Of a stretch of 51,046 bases of DNA, positions 34,775-42,960 are shown piece after piece. Location of the stretch: positions 1-51,046 of the forward strand of contig CALDYU010000024.1 of assembly GCA_937944485.1 (NCBI GenBank), read 5' to 3'. How positions within the stretch are numbered: position 1 is the first letter of the stretch; each line of letters begins with the position of its first letter. Below the pieces are notes generated by a model. That model was given only the letters and a program-made list of their open reading frames with translations. It was not told the origin of the DNA and ran no database searches. Source of the stretch: an uncultured Flavobacteriaceae bacterium. Lineage in GTDB: Bacteria > Bacteroidota > Bacteroidia > Flavobacteriales > Flavobacteriaceae. Both the position numbers and the translations under genes were made by a program.

Positions 34775-36106
34775 TTCTTTAAATACATCTTTCAACACAA
34801 ACGTAAATAGTTTATCGGCATTCGCTCGTTCTATCAATACGCGAATTCGTTTTCCTTTGCGTTCATTTAGCATTTTAAGAATTTGTTGCAGTTTGTAGGT
34901 GTGAACACTTTTGCCATTGACAGCTAAAATGACATCTCCTTCTTGCAAGCCGGCACCAGCAGCTGGGCTACCCGCACGAATACCAGAAACTATTATTTCA
35001 GGCACCAGACTAAGTCTTGTTTGATGTTCTAAAAGAATTTGAACGTTACTATACGTCGGCGATTCATTAGATTTCACTACCCCATTAGGTTCGGCGATAC
35101 TTTCTGTTACATATCTTAAACCGTTATGTTGTAAATCAATTCCACTTAAGTTGTACTGAAATGGCGTACTGAAATTCCCATTTTTACGCAGCGTGATCTT
35201 TCTATTGCGATAGTCAAAAATAAAATTGAAACGTTTTAAAACCTCTCCTCCAAGGCTTCCATTTCGGTTGCCAAAGTTTTTGATTCCAGCAAATGAAGCA
35301 GTGTCAGGAAAAGCAGTTTTCGCATCTTCAATAACAAAATAGCCAATTTTTATACGATTTACTTTTGTTCGTTTTCCGTATATATCACCACCTAATCCCC
35401 TCCCGAGAAAATCTTCATAGTTTTTATCTGGAATACCTATGTCATCATCTTCAAAAAGCCAAATAGCATCACTACTACCTGTATCTAATAGCATACGCAC
35501 GGGCAGCTCCCTGTTATCTTGTAGTACAACTACTCCATCAATATAGCCCTTCTTACGAATAATTTTTAAAGGAATGGTTTGATTTTTTTTAGAGCTTTTG
35601 TATCGATATGATTTGGGGTTATGAAGTTTGACATGTTTCGCATTGTAGTTAATTTCTACCACGAAATCTCGAAAGAGGTCGTAGCCAATAATACCATGCA
35701 CAGGAATACCTAAAGAAGGTGAAAAATTTAAGGACTGATCAAGCACGACGTATAACTCTTGCTTGAAATTTTTTGCAGCCCCTATTTGAAATATATTATT
35801 TTTAGAACTTAGGGCTTGAATGGGCTCTCCTTCGCCGAGCCCTCGAATCGTAACTTCAGAAACTTCATTGATTTGAATAGAGTCTTGTTCTGTAAGGTTA
35901 AAAAGAATAGGGGTTCTAACCCCTGAATCCAAAATAAACGAAAGTTCCGTCCCATTGACTACCAAGGGTACAATCATGACATTATTAATCAACTGAAATC
36001 TGACCTTTTCAAACTTCTGATTACTTGGTAATTCAAAATTTTGGGCATTAATAGCCGATAAAAAACAAAAAGAGACTAAAACTAAATGGCAAACAATTCT
36101 ACCCAT
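34766..36106 (-). CDS. Secreted aspartyl (retropepsin-like) protease with PDZ domain
   Basis: 446 residues. Signal peptide (MGRIVCHLVLVSFCFLSAINA), then two lobes each with an aspartic-protease-like motif: FILDSGVRTPILF (~58) and MLLDTGSSDAIWLF (~205), and a C-terminal PDZ domain with AGLQEGDVILAVNGKSV. Such proteins are common in Bacteroidota; the second motif has the full DTGSS pattern, the first DSG is also compatible with activity. Location is periplasmic or surface. The last few codons lie in the shared terminator hairpin. Confidence 0.88.
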   Translation of the reverse strand: MGRIVCHLVLVSFCFLSAINAQNFELPSNQKFEKVRFQLINNVMIVPLVVNGTELSFILDSGVRTPILFNLTEQDSIQINEVSEVTIRGLGEGEPIQALSSKNNIFQIGAAKNFKQELYVVLDQSLNFSPSLGIPVHGIIGYDLFRDFVVEINYNAKHVKLHNPKSYRYKSSKKNQTIPLKIIRKKGYIDGVVVLQDNRELPVRMLLDTGSSDAIWLFEDDDIGIPDKNYEDFLGRGLGGDIYGKRTKVNRIKIGYFVIEDAKTAFPDTASFAGIKNFGNRNGSLGGEVLKRFNFIFDYRNRKITLRKNGNFSTPFQYNLSGIDLQHNGLRYVTESIAEPNGVVKSNESPTYSNVQILLEHQTRLSLVPEIIVSGIRAGSPAAGAGLQEGDVILAVNGKSVHTYKLQQILKMLNERKGKRIRVLIERANADKLFTFVLKDVFKEKP

Positions 36107-36114
36107 TACTTTGA

Positions 36115-36128
36115 TAATGATATCATTA
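36115..36128. promoter_or_regulatory. 14-bp palindrome upstream of the aspartyl protease gene
   Basis: TAATGATATCATTA is a perfect palindrome 8 bases before the leftward start codon at 36106. It could be an operator or a hairpin in the leader; there is no direct proof of either. The rest of the 36107-36257 gap has no gene. Confidence 0.35.
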
Positions 36129-36257
36129 CGATTATTAAGTTACAATTAATTTTACAGTATCTCATATAATTTAACAAATGCCATTTAAAGATTAAATGAA
36201 TCGTACCCTATTGTTTACTCCATTGCGAATACCGATTTTTGTATAAACTTTTATTAA

Positions 36258-37448
36258 ATGCCATCAGTATCTCAAAAAGGACTGGCCATGCCCGAGTCGC
36301 CAATCCGTAAACTAGTACCATTCGCAGAAGCTGCAAAAAAAAGAGGTGCCAAAGTACTTCATTTAAATATTGGTCAACCTGATATTAAAACCCCTCAAAT
36401 AGCTTTAGAAGCAGTCAAAAAGAACACCATTGAAGTATTGGCTTACAGCCGAACTGAAGGTTCTGAAGGCTACCGTACTAAGCTAGCGGACTATTATAAA
36501 AAAAATGACATTCATGTTGGGGCTGAAGATATTATTGTAACAACGGGTGGCTCAGAAGCACTTTCTTTTGTTATGGGAAGTATTGCTGATGCTGACGACG
36601 AAGTGATTATACCGGAGCCTTTTTATGCCAATTACAACGGATTTGCTAAAGGTTCAGGAGTTAAGGTAGTCCCCGTTATTTCTCAAATTGAGCATAACTT
36701 CGCCTTACCACCGGTAGCTGAATTTGAAAAACTAATCACCCCGAAAACTAAAGCTATTTTAATCTGTAATCCGGGTAATCCGACCGGGTATTTGTATAGT
36801 GTTCAAGAGATTAAAGAATTGGCCAAAATTGTAAAAAAACACGATCTATTTTTAATTGCCGATGAAGTATACCGAGAGTTTACCTATGATGGCGCTGAAC
36901 ATTACTCCATACTACAAGAAGAAGGCCTTGAAGAGCATGCTATTATTGTAGATTCTGTTTCGAAACGTTATAGCATGTGCGGAGCACGTATCGGTTGTCT
37001 GGTTTCTAAAAACAAATCAGTTATTAATACGGCCATTAAATTCGCGCAGGCACGTTTATCACCTCCAACCTATGCGCAAATTGCTGCAGAAGCTGCTTTA
37101 GATACCCCTCAAAGCTATTTTGACGATGTAAAAACAGAATATGTGAATCGACGAAATGTATTGATAGCAGGTCTCGAAAAAATTGAAGGTGTACGCGTTG
37201 CGAAACCGCAAGGTGCTTTTTATTGCATTGCCGAATTGCCCATTGCCGATGCTGATGATTTTGCGCAATGGTTGTTAGAAGATTTTAGAATTGACAACGA
37301 AACTATAATGGTCGCACCTGCCGCTGGTTTTTATGCTACTTCAGGTTTGGGTAAAAATCAAATTCGTATTGCTTATGTACTTGAGCAAAAAAGTTTATTA
37401 CGCGCCGTAAACATACTAAAAGAAGCCCTCAAAAGTTATATAGGTTAA
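36258..37448 (+). CDS. PLP-dependent class I/II aminotransferase
   Basis: 396 residues, fold type I. Motifs: VLHLNIGQPDIKTP, TTGGSEALSFVMG, ICNPGNPTGYLYS, LIADEVYREF and the PLP-binding Lys in VDSVSKRYSMCGARIGC, then the C-terminal QIRIAYV arginine. These are AspC-like aminotransferase features; aspartate or aromatic substrates are likely but not proved. It is coupled to murB by TAATG, a joint arrangement whose meaning is not clear. Confidence 0.9.
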   Translation: MPSVSQKGLAMPESPIRKLVPFAEAAKKRGAKVLHLNIGQPDIKTPQIALEAVKKNTIEVLAYSRTEGSEGYRTKLADYYKKNDIHVGAEDIIVTTGGSEALSFVMGSIADADDEVIIPEPFYANYNGFAKGSGVKVVPVISQIEHNFALPPVAEFEKLITPKTKAILICNPGNPTGYLYSVQEIKELAKIVKKHDLFLIADEVYREFTYDGAEHYSILQEEGLEEHAIIVDSVSKRYSMCGARIGCLVSKNKSVINTAIKFAQARLSPPTYAQIAAEAALDTPQSYFDDVKTEYVNRRNVLIAGLEKIEGVRVAKPQGAFYCIAELPIADADDFAQWLLEDFRIDNETIMVAPAAGFYATSGLGKNQIRIAYVLEQKSLLRAVNILKEALKSYIG

Positions 37449-38464
37449 TGACCGTTCAACAAAATATTTCGCTAAAAAAATACAACACATTCGACATTGA
37501 TGTCAATGCGAAATTCTTTTGTGAAGTCAATACAGTATCGGAGCTCAGAGAAGTACTTCAAATGAAGGAGTATGCTGATAAATTTATTATCAGCGGCGGA
37601 AGCAATATGTTACTCACGAAAAATATTGATGCCCTAGTAGTGCATATTCACATTAAAGGGAAGGAAGTAATTTCTGAAACTGAAGACCATATACATTTAA
37701 AAGTTATGGCAGGAGAGAACTGGCACGAAATGGTACTATCGACTTTAGAACGAGGATACGGAGGTCTAGAAAATATGTCTTTGATTCCAGGGAACACTGG
37801 CACTGCACCTATTCAAAATATTGGTGCTTATGGTGTTGAACTTAAAGATGTGTTTGTGTCTTGTGAAGCCATGAATATCGGCACACAAGAAATGCGAAAC
37901 TTTACTAAAGAAGATTGTCAATTCGGATATCGCGATTCTTATTTCAAAAATGAAGGCAATGGAAAATATATTATAACTTCTGTTACTTTAGAATTATCGA
38001 AAAGAAATCACAGCTTAAATACATCTTATGGTGCCATTAAGACTGAACTAGAACAACAAGGAATTACAGTACCTTCTATAAAAGCAATCTCGAACGCTGT
38101 TATAGCCATTCGCCAAAGTAAGCTTCCTGATCCAGCAATAATTGGTAATAGCGGTAGCTTCTTTAAGAATCCCGTGGTTTCGCGAGTTGCTTTCGAACAG
38201 TTTCAAAAAAATTATCCAGAAGCTCCTTTTTATAAAGTTTCAGAAGATTCCTATAAAATTCCAGCTGGTTGGCTTATTGAACAGTGCGGTTTTAAAGGAA
38301 AGCGATTTGGTGATGCAGGAGTACATCATAAGCAAGCTTTAGTATTAGTAAACTATGGTAAGGCTAGTGGTCAAGAAATTCTAAACCTTGCCAATACTAT
38401 AATAAGGGCTGTTAAAGAAAAGTTTAGCATTCAAATAAAACCTGAAGTTAACATCATAAAATAA
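37448..38464 (+). CDS. murB: UDP-N-acetylmuramate dehydrogenase
   Basis: FAD enzyme that reduces UDP-GlcNAc-enolpyruvate to UDP-MurNAc in cell-wall synthesis. 338 residues, type I MurB. Motifs: SLKKYNTFDIDV, FIISGGSNMLLT (FAD), GYGGLENMSLIPGNTGTAPIQNIGAYG, FGYRDSYFK and GSFFKNPVV with the catalytic Ser, and AGWLIEQCGFKGKRFGDAGV. Start overlaps the aminotransferase stop by one base. Confidence 0.95.
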   Translation: MTVQQNISLKKYNTFDIDVNAKFFCEVNTVSELREVLQMKEYADKFIISGGSNMLLTKNIDALVVHIHIKGKEVISETEDHIHLKVMAGENWHEMVLSTLERGYGGLENMSLIPGNTGTAPIQNIGAYGVELKDVFVSCEAMNIGTQEMRNFTKEDCQFGYRDSYFKNEGNGKYIITSVTLELSKRNHSLNTSYGAIKTELEQQGITVPSIKAISNAVIAIRQSKLPDPAIIGNSGSFFKNPVVSRVAFEQFQKNYPEAPFYKVSEDSYKIPAGWLIEQCGFKGKRFGDAGVHHKQALVLVNYGKASGQEILNLANTIIRAVKEKFSIQIKPEVNIIK

Positions 38465-38514
38465 CCCCCGCTACAAGTAACGAGGGTTATACCAAACCAA
38501 ACTAACCAAAAACT

Positions 38515-38541
38515 AAATGTGCAGTTACCAGCTGCGCATTT
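38515..38541 (+). terminator. Hairpin downstream of murB
   Basis: A 10-bp stem (38515-38524 with 38532-38541, one G-U pair) with a 7-base loop, followed by a T-rich stretch. A second, imperfect hairpin (38461-38490) begins in the murB stop codon but lacks a T tract. Either may end the murB transcript. Together with 38542-38668 there is nothing coding here. Confidence 0.5.
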
Positions 38542-38668
38542 ATTCATTTAAATATTTTGAAACGCCTTTATAACAATCAATTTTATAAATTAGCGTTTAC
38601 CTATATACGGTGAGGATTATTAAGTTGGATGCTACTGCACTAATTTTATTTCGAATCGGAGACATTTT

Positions 38669-39232
38669 ATGAGCACATTACTTGAAAAACATATCGTAGA
38701 GCTTTTACAAGAGCGTAATGAAAAAGCCATTTCGCTATTGTATGAGAATTATGGTGATACCCTTTATGGTGTCGCTCACAAAGTGGTACGAAATGATGAA
38801 TTGGCACAAGATGTTTTGCAGGAGAGTTTTGTGAAAATCTGGAAAAAATCAGATTCTTATGATCCATCTAAGGCAAAGTTGTTTACATGGTTGTTTCGTA
38901 TTACTCGAAATACGGCCATTGATAAACTCAGAAGCGTAAGTACCAAATCGGGTAAAGAAATCCAAATAGATGTTTCTGACGTATATAATCTAGGCATCGA
39001 AGGAATTCGACCCGACGTAATGGATGTTCAAGAGAATCTTGAGAAAATCGAAGAAAAGTACCAAGTTGTACTTAATGCTTTGTTTTTTGAGGGAATGACG
39101 CAGCAAGAAGCCAGTGATGAATTAGATATTCCGCTAGGCACCATTAAATCGAGATTAAAAATTGGCTTACGGGAATTACGAAAAATCTATGACCCTACAG
39201 CAATGCTGGCATTATTGAGTCTGTTTATTTAA
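38669..39232 (+). CDS. ECF RNA polymerase sigma factor
   Basis: 187 residues. Region 2: AISLLYENYGDTLYGVAHKV, ELAQDVLQESFVKIWKK, and LFTWLFRITRNTAIDKLRS (-10 binding). Region 4: LNALFFEGMTQQEASDELD followed by IPLGTIKSRLKIGLRELR (-35 binding helix-turn-helix). It is followed 32 bases later by an anti-sigma factor on the same strand, the usual layout of an ECF switch. What signal it answers is unknown. Confidence 0.95.
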   Translation: MSTLLEKHIVELLQERNEKAISLLYENYGDTLYGVAHKVVRNDELAQDVLQESFVKIWKKSDSYDPSKAKLFTWLFRITRNTAIDKLRSVSTKSGKEIQIDVSDVYNLGIEGIRPDVMDVQENLEKIEEKYQVVLNALFFEGMTQQEASDELDIPLGTIKSRLKIGLRELRKIYDPTAMLALLSLFI

Positions 39233-39264
39233 TAAATGCCTAAAAAAAATTAATACCAAATCGT

Positions 39265-40023
39265 ATGAAAGAAAAAATACGCATTTTTTTAGATACTGAT
39301 TTACTTGAAAAGTATCTTTTAGGAAGTACTACAGATGAAGAATCATTTCAAGTAGAACGCTACATAGCAATGTACCCTTCTGTTAAGGAAGAGTACGATT
39401 TGCTTCAAAGAAATTTGGAAGCTTTTGCTGAAATGCATGCTATACGTACTCCAGATGGTCTGAAAGAGAAAATTATCGCTAGAATTAGAGGTGAACGAGC
39501 GGGCAGAAAAAGATTTTTTCAGTACGCTGTCGCGGCTAGTCTTACAGCTTGTTTATTTGCAGCAGCTTCATATTTCTTTTATAACCAGAATAAAAATCTG
39601 CAACAAGAAAACCAAATGGTTACCAATCAAATAGAAATCTTAAAGCAAGATATGGAAGCTGGCCTAGAAGATATGCGAAACCAGTTTATTTTGGTAAACA
39701 ATAGAAATACGAAAAAGTATAATGTAAACGGTAATAAGAAAGCCAAAGAACTGAAGGCAGTAGCCTACATTAATCCGGTAAAAAAGTTATCTTATATCAA
39801 CGTAAGTAAATTACCTAACTTGCCTGAAGATCAATGTTTTCAAATGTGGGCCGAAGTAAATGGCAAAATGGTCAACTTGGGTGTTATTGAAGAAGCCTCT
39901 GGGCCAGATAAATTAATGGCCTTGCCATATGGTGAAAAGGCAGTTAGCTATATCACTATTGAACCCAAAGGAACCAGTGAAACTCCGACGGTTGAAAATA
40001 TAGTTGCAAATATTACCTATTGA
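39265..40023 (+). CDS. Membrane anti-sigma factor (RskA-type)
   Basis: 252 residues: a cytosolic N-terminal part (EKYLLGSTTDEESFQVERYI) that should hold the sigma factor, one membrane helix (FFQYAVAASLTACLFAAASY, ~85-105), a coiled-coil stretch, and a periplasmic RskA-type domain with VAYINPVKKLSYINVSKLPN and QMWAEVNGKMVNLGVI. It lacks the HxxxCxxC zinc anti-sigma motif, so it is not a ZAS protein. It likely inactivates the upstream ECF sigma factor. Confidence 0.9.
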   Translation: MKEKIRIFLDTDLLEKYLLGSTTDEESFQVERYIAMYPSVKEEYDLLQRNLEAFAEMHAIRTPDGLKEKIIARIRGERAGRKRFFQYAVAASLTACLFAAASYFFYNQNKNLQQENQMVTNQIEILKQDMEAGLEDMRNQFILVNNRNTKKYNVNGNKKAKELKAVAYINPVKKLSYINVSKLPNLPEDQCFQMWAEVNGKMVNLGVIEEASGPDKLMALPYGEKAVSYITIEPKGTSETPTVENIVANITY

Positions 40024-40045
40024 TAAAAAAACTTCATACAAATGC

Positions 40046-40079
40046 AAAAATAAGGCTCCATTACTGGGGCTTTATTTTT
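40046..40079 (+). terminator. Terminator after the sigma/anti-sigma pair
   Basis: A 15-bp stem (40046-40060 with 40065-40079, two G-U pairs) with a TTAC loop and flanking A and T tracts, 22 bases after the anti-sigma stop. Confidence 0.85.
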
Positions 40080-40080
40080 A

Positions 40081-40088
40081 TATCTTTG
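40081..40088 (+). promoter_or_regulatory. Predicted -7 element before the small Cys-rich gene
   Basis: TATCTTTG matches TAnnTTTG fully and begins right after the terminator stem. It would give a leader of about 72 bases. The -33 position falls in the terminator and has no TTG. Confidence 0.35.
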
Positions 40089-40163
40089 TTCGGTTATTTG
40101 ATACTATTTCATGTAATTTTAGCATAATAAATCGACTAATCAGTTAATAATATATCTTGAATT

Positions 40164-40373
40164 ATGAAGCTCGCAATACTTACCATCGGCTTATTAGCAC
40201 TTGCATTTACAGGCATTGCCATTAAAATATGGTCTAAAAAAGACGGTGAATTTGCAGGAACTTGTGCAAGTCAAAGTCCGTTTTTAAACAATGACGGTCA
40301 GGCCTGTGGTTTGTGTGGTAAATTACCTGCCGATCAAGATTGTAAAAATGATACGGTATCTGATATACATTAA
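40164..40373 (+). CDS. Small membrane-anchored or secreted Cys-rich protein
   Basis: 69 residues. MKLAILTIGLLALAFTGIAI is one hydrophobic helix; it is followed by IKIWSKKDGEF and a short part with four cysteines (GTCASQ, QACGLCGK, QDCKN). It resembles small 'membrane or secreted' proteins of Bacteroidota with no known role. It lies between two ECF sigma genes; the 25-base gap to the second sigma start (TTG 40399) suggests that the two share a transcript. Confidence 0.7.
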   Translation: MKLAILTIGLLALAFTGIAIKIWSKKDGEFAGTCASQSPFLNNDGQACGLCGKLPADQDCKNDTVSDIH

Positions 40374-40398
40374 AGGCGGACCATAAAATTACATCCTA

Positions 40399-40959
40399 TT
40401 GAATAATATTGAAACTTCCATTTACGATTATATTGAAAAGGCTAAAGCTGGTAGTCAAATTGCCTTTAGTTACCTACTCGATACTTTTTGGAATGATGTA
40501 TATGGATTTCAATTAAAACGAACCGAAAACGAAAACGATGCCGAAGATATTAGCATTCGCACATTTTCTAAGGCTTTCGACAAAATACATACCTTCGATA
40601 ATAATTATGAATTTAAGACTTGGTTGATAACCATTTCTAAAAATATTCATGTAGATCTTATTCGAAAACAAAAAAATAATATTCAATATACTTGGAACAG
40701 TCAAGATGCCGAAAAAAAGGTGTTAGATGATGCACCAACTGCAGAAGATCAATTAATCAAGGAACAAAATTTAGCATCTTTACTAGACCATATAAAACAA
40801 CTAAAACCTCATTACCAAGAAGTTATAAATCTTCGTTTCTTTAATGAGTTAAGTTATAGTGACATTGCAGAGCAACTTGGTGAACCCATGAACAATGTCA
40901 AAGTAAAACTACTTCGAGCTAAAAAATTGCTAGCTGCAGTAATTAGTGCTAAATCATAG
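40399..40959 (+). CDS. Second ECF sigma factor, TTG start
   Basis: 186 residues. Region 2: AFSYLLDTFWNDVYGFQLKR, DAEDISIRTFSKAFDKI, FKTWLITISKNIHVDLIRK. Region 4: EVINLRFFNELSYSDIAEQL followed by MNNVKVKLLRAKKLL. The frame opens with TTG (40399) and no ATG is near; the homology begins within 15 residues of it, so TTG is likely used. No anti-sigma gene is adjacent, unlike the first sigma factor in the window. Confidence 0.9.
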   Translation: MNNIETSIYDYIEKAKAGSQIAFSYLLDTFWNDVYGFQLKRTENENDAEDISIRTFSKAFDKIHTFDNNYEFKTWLITISKNIHVDLIRKQKNNIQYTWNSQDAEKKVLDDAPTAEDQLIKEQNLASLLDHIKQLKPHYQEVINLRFFNELSYSDIAEQLGEPMNNVKVKLLRAKKLLAAVISAKS

Positions 40960-41013
40960 TTCTCTCCTTAAATTATACCTTTTAGCACTTAAAAGTCTCC
41001 TTCGAATAGTTCG

Positions 41014-41021
41014 TATATTTG
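41014..41021 (+). promoter_or_regulatory. Predicted -7 element of lipA
   Basis: TATATTTG matches TAnnTTTG fully; leader about 11 bases. No TTG at -33. Confidence 0.5.
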
Positions 41022-41035
41022 TATAAAAATTAAGC

Positions 41036-41908
41036 ATGAGCACAGCGGCTTTAGATAATGTATTACCGCCTAAAGGAAAACCAAAATGGTTACGGGTTAA
41101 ACTACCCACAGGTAAAAAATATACGCAACTTCGAGGTCTTGTAGAGAAGTACGACCTGCATACCATTTGTACTTCAGGCAGTTGCCCAAATATGGGGGAA
41201 TGTTGGGGAGAAGGAACAGCTACCTTTATGATTTTAGGAAACATCTGTACGCGCTCTTGTGGCTTCTGCGGAGTTAAGACTGGTCGACCCACTTCGGTTG
41301 ATTGGTCAGAACCTGAAAAAGTAGCGCGATCTATTAAAATAATGGGCATAAAACATGCCGTTATAACCTCTGTTGACCGCGACGACTTAAAGGATATGGG
41401 TTCTATAATATGGGCAGAAACTGTTAAGGCTATTCGCCGTATGAATCCTGAAACCACATTAGAAACTTTAATTCCTGATTTTCAAGGCATTGAAAGGCAT
41501 GTAGATCGAATAATCGAAGTACAACCAGAAGTGGTATCTCATAATATGGAAACAGTTAAAAGATTAACTAGAGAGGTACGTATTCAGGCAAAATATGAGC
41601 GAAGTCTTGAAGTTTTGCGATACTTAGGTGAAAAAGTAAATCGCACCAAATCGGGTATCATGCTTGGTTTAGGAGAATTGGAGGAAGAGGTCATAGAAAC
41701 CATGGAAGATTTAAGAAAAGTGAATGTCGATGTGGTTACCATAGGTCAGTACTTACAACCTTCTAAAAAACATTTACCTGTAAAAGAATTCATATTACCT
41801 GAGCAATTCAAAAAGTATGAAGAATTAGGACTACAAATGGGCTTTCGACATGTTGAAAGTGGCGCTTTAGTTCGATCTTCATATAAAGCCCATAAGCATG
41901 TTAATTAA
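41036..41908 (+). CDS. lipA: Lipoyl synthase
   Basis: Radical SAM enzyme that inserts two sulphurs into octanoyl-protein to make lipoyl cofactor for 2-oxoacid dehydrogenases. 290 residues. The auxiliary cluster motif [12 protein letters not shown] (Cx4Cx5C), the radical SAM motif CTRSCGFC (Cx3Cx2C) and the C-terminal [10 protein letters not shown] with the RSSY serine ligand are all intact. Monocistronic; 41909-41949 before gap has no clear promoter. Confidence 0.97.
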   Translation: MSTAALDNVLPPKGKPKWLRVKLPTGKKYTQLRGLVEKYDLHTICTSGSCPNMGECWGEGTATFMILGNICTRSCGFCGVKTGRPTSVDWSEPEKVARSIKIMGIKHAVITSVDRDDLKDMGSIIWAETVKAIRRMNPETTLETLIPDFQGIERHVDRIIEVQPEVVSHNMETVKRLTREVRIQAKYERSLEVLRYLGEKVNRTKSGIMLGLGELEEEVIETMEDLRKVNVDVVTIGQYLQPSKKHLPVKEFILPEQFKKYEELGLQMGFRHVESGALVRSSYKAHKHVN

Positions 41909-41949
41909 TTGAAGGGTATATTGATTTATCCCCGCATACCGTTTTTCAA

Positions 41950-42960
41950 ATGAAAACAACTACAATTGGCATCAATGGTTTTGGAAGAATAGGGCGCACT
42001 TTATTTCGTCTTTTAAGTATGTATTCAAACCTCGAGGTTGTTGTAATTAATGACCTTGCCGATGCTAGAACTTTATCACATTTACTTAAATACGATAGCA
42101 TTCATGGCGTTTTTCAGCATGAAATAGAACACACATCAAATACCATTGTAATGAATGGTAAGTCGATAACAGTACTCAACGAGGCATCACCAAAAACTAT
42201 TCCTTGGCATGAACATAAAGTAGATATTGTAGTAGAATGTACGGGGAAATTTAAAACGAGAGAACTTTTAAAGTTTCATATTAAAAACGGAGCTAAAAAA
42301 GTTATTCTATCTGTACCCCCCGTTGAAGATGATATCAAAATGATTGTTTTCGGCATCAACGAAAATACGTTAATATCGACTGATGATATTATTTCAAATG
42401 CTTCATGCACTACCAATAACGCTGCACCGATGATTAAAGTAGTTAATGATTTATGTGGAATTGAACAGGCCTATATAACTACCATTCATTCATATACCAC
42501 TGACCAGAGTCTGCACGATCAGCCGCATCATGATTTACGAAGAGCAAGAGCAGCTTCTCAATCAATAGTACCTACAACGACCGGTGCTGCAAAAGCATTG
42601 ACAAGAGTATTTCCAGAACTAGCCGAAGTTATCGGCGGATGTGGTATACGTGTACCAGTACCAAATGGTTCTTTAACAGATATCACCTTCAATGTTAAAA
42701 AACCTACAAACATTCAGGAAATTAATGATACTTTTGAAAAAGTTTCAAAAAGTACCTTAAAAAACATATTGTTTTATACTGAAGATCCGATTGTGTCTAT
42801 AGACATTAACAATAGTTCTTATTCTTGTACGTTTGATTCTAAGATGACTTCGGTTATTGGTAAAATGGTCAAAATTATAGGCTGGTATGATAATGAAACA
42901 GGTTACAGTAGCCGTATCATAGATTTAATTAATGTTTTGACGCAGAAAAAATACGTTTGA
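41950..42960 (+). CDS. gap: Glyceraldehyde-3-phosphate dehydrogenase, type I
   Basis: 336 residues, a normal size. NAD(P)-binding IGINGFGRIGRTLFRLL, then VVINDLADARTLSHLLKYDS, the catalytic SNASCTTNNAAPMIKV with Cys, and the C-terminal GWYDNETGYSSR. INDLADA after the Rossmann strand resembles GapB-like enzymes, which can accept NADP, but coenzyme use cannot be decided here. Its stop (TGA 42958-42960) overlaps the TTG start of a hybrid histidine kinase. Confidence 0.95.
   Translation: MKTTTIGINGFGRIGRTLFRLLSMYSNLEVVVINDLADARTLSHLLKYDSIHGVFQHEIEHTSNTIVMNGKSITVLNEASPKTIPWHEHKVDIVVECTGKFKTRELLKFHIKNGAKKVILSVPPVEDDIKMIVFGINENTLISTDDIISNASCTTNNAAPMIKVVNDLCGIEQAYITTIHSYTTDQSLHDQPHHDLRRARAASQSIVPTTTGAAKALTRVFPELAEVIGGCGIRVPVPNGSLTDITFNVKKPTNIQEINDTFEKVSKSTLKNILFYTEDPIVSIDINNSSYSCTFDSKMTSVIGKMVKIIGWYDNETGYSSRIIDLINVLTQKKYV

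Noticed and set aside
38461..38490. Hairpin beginning in the murB stop codon
   Set aside because: Twelve paired positions with two mismatches but no T tract; kept only as a remark beside the better hairpin at 38515-38541.
40954..41457. Leftward 167-residue frame over lipA
   Set aside because: Overlaps the conserved Cys motifs of lipA on the other strand; no recognisable protein.
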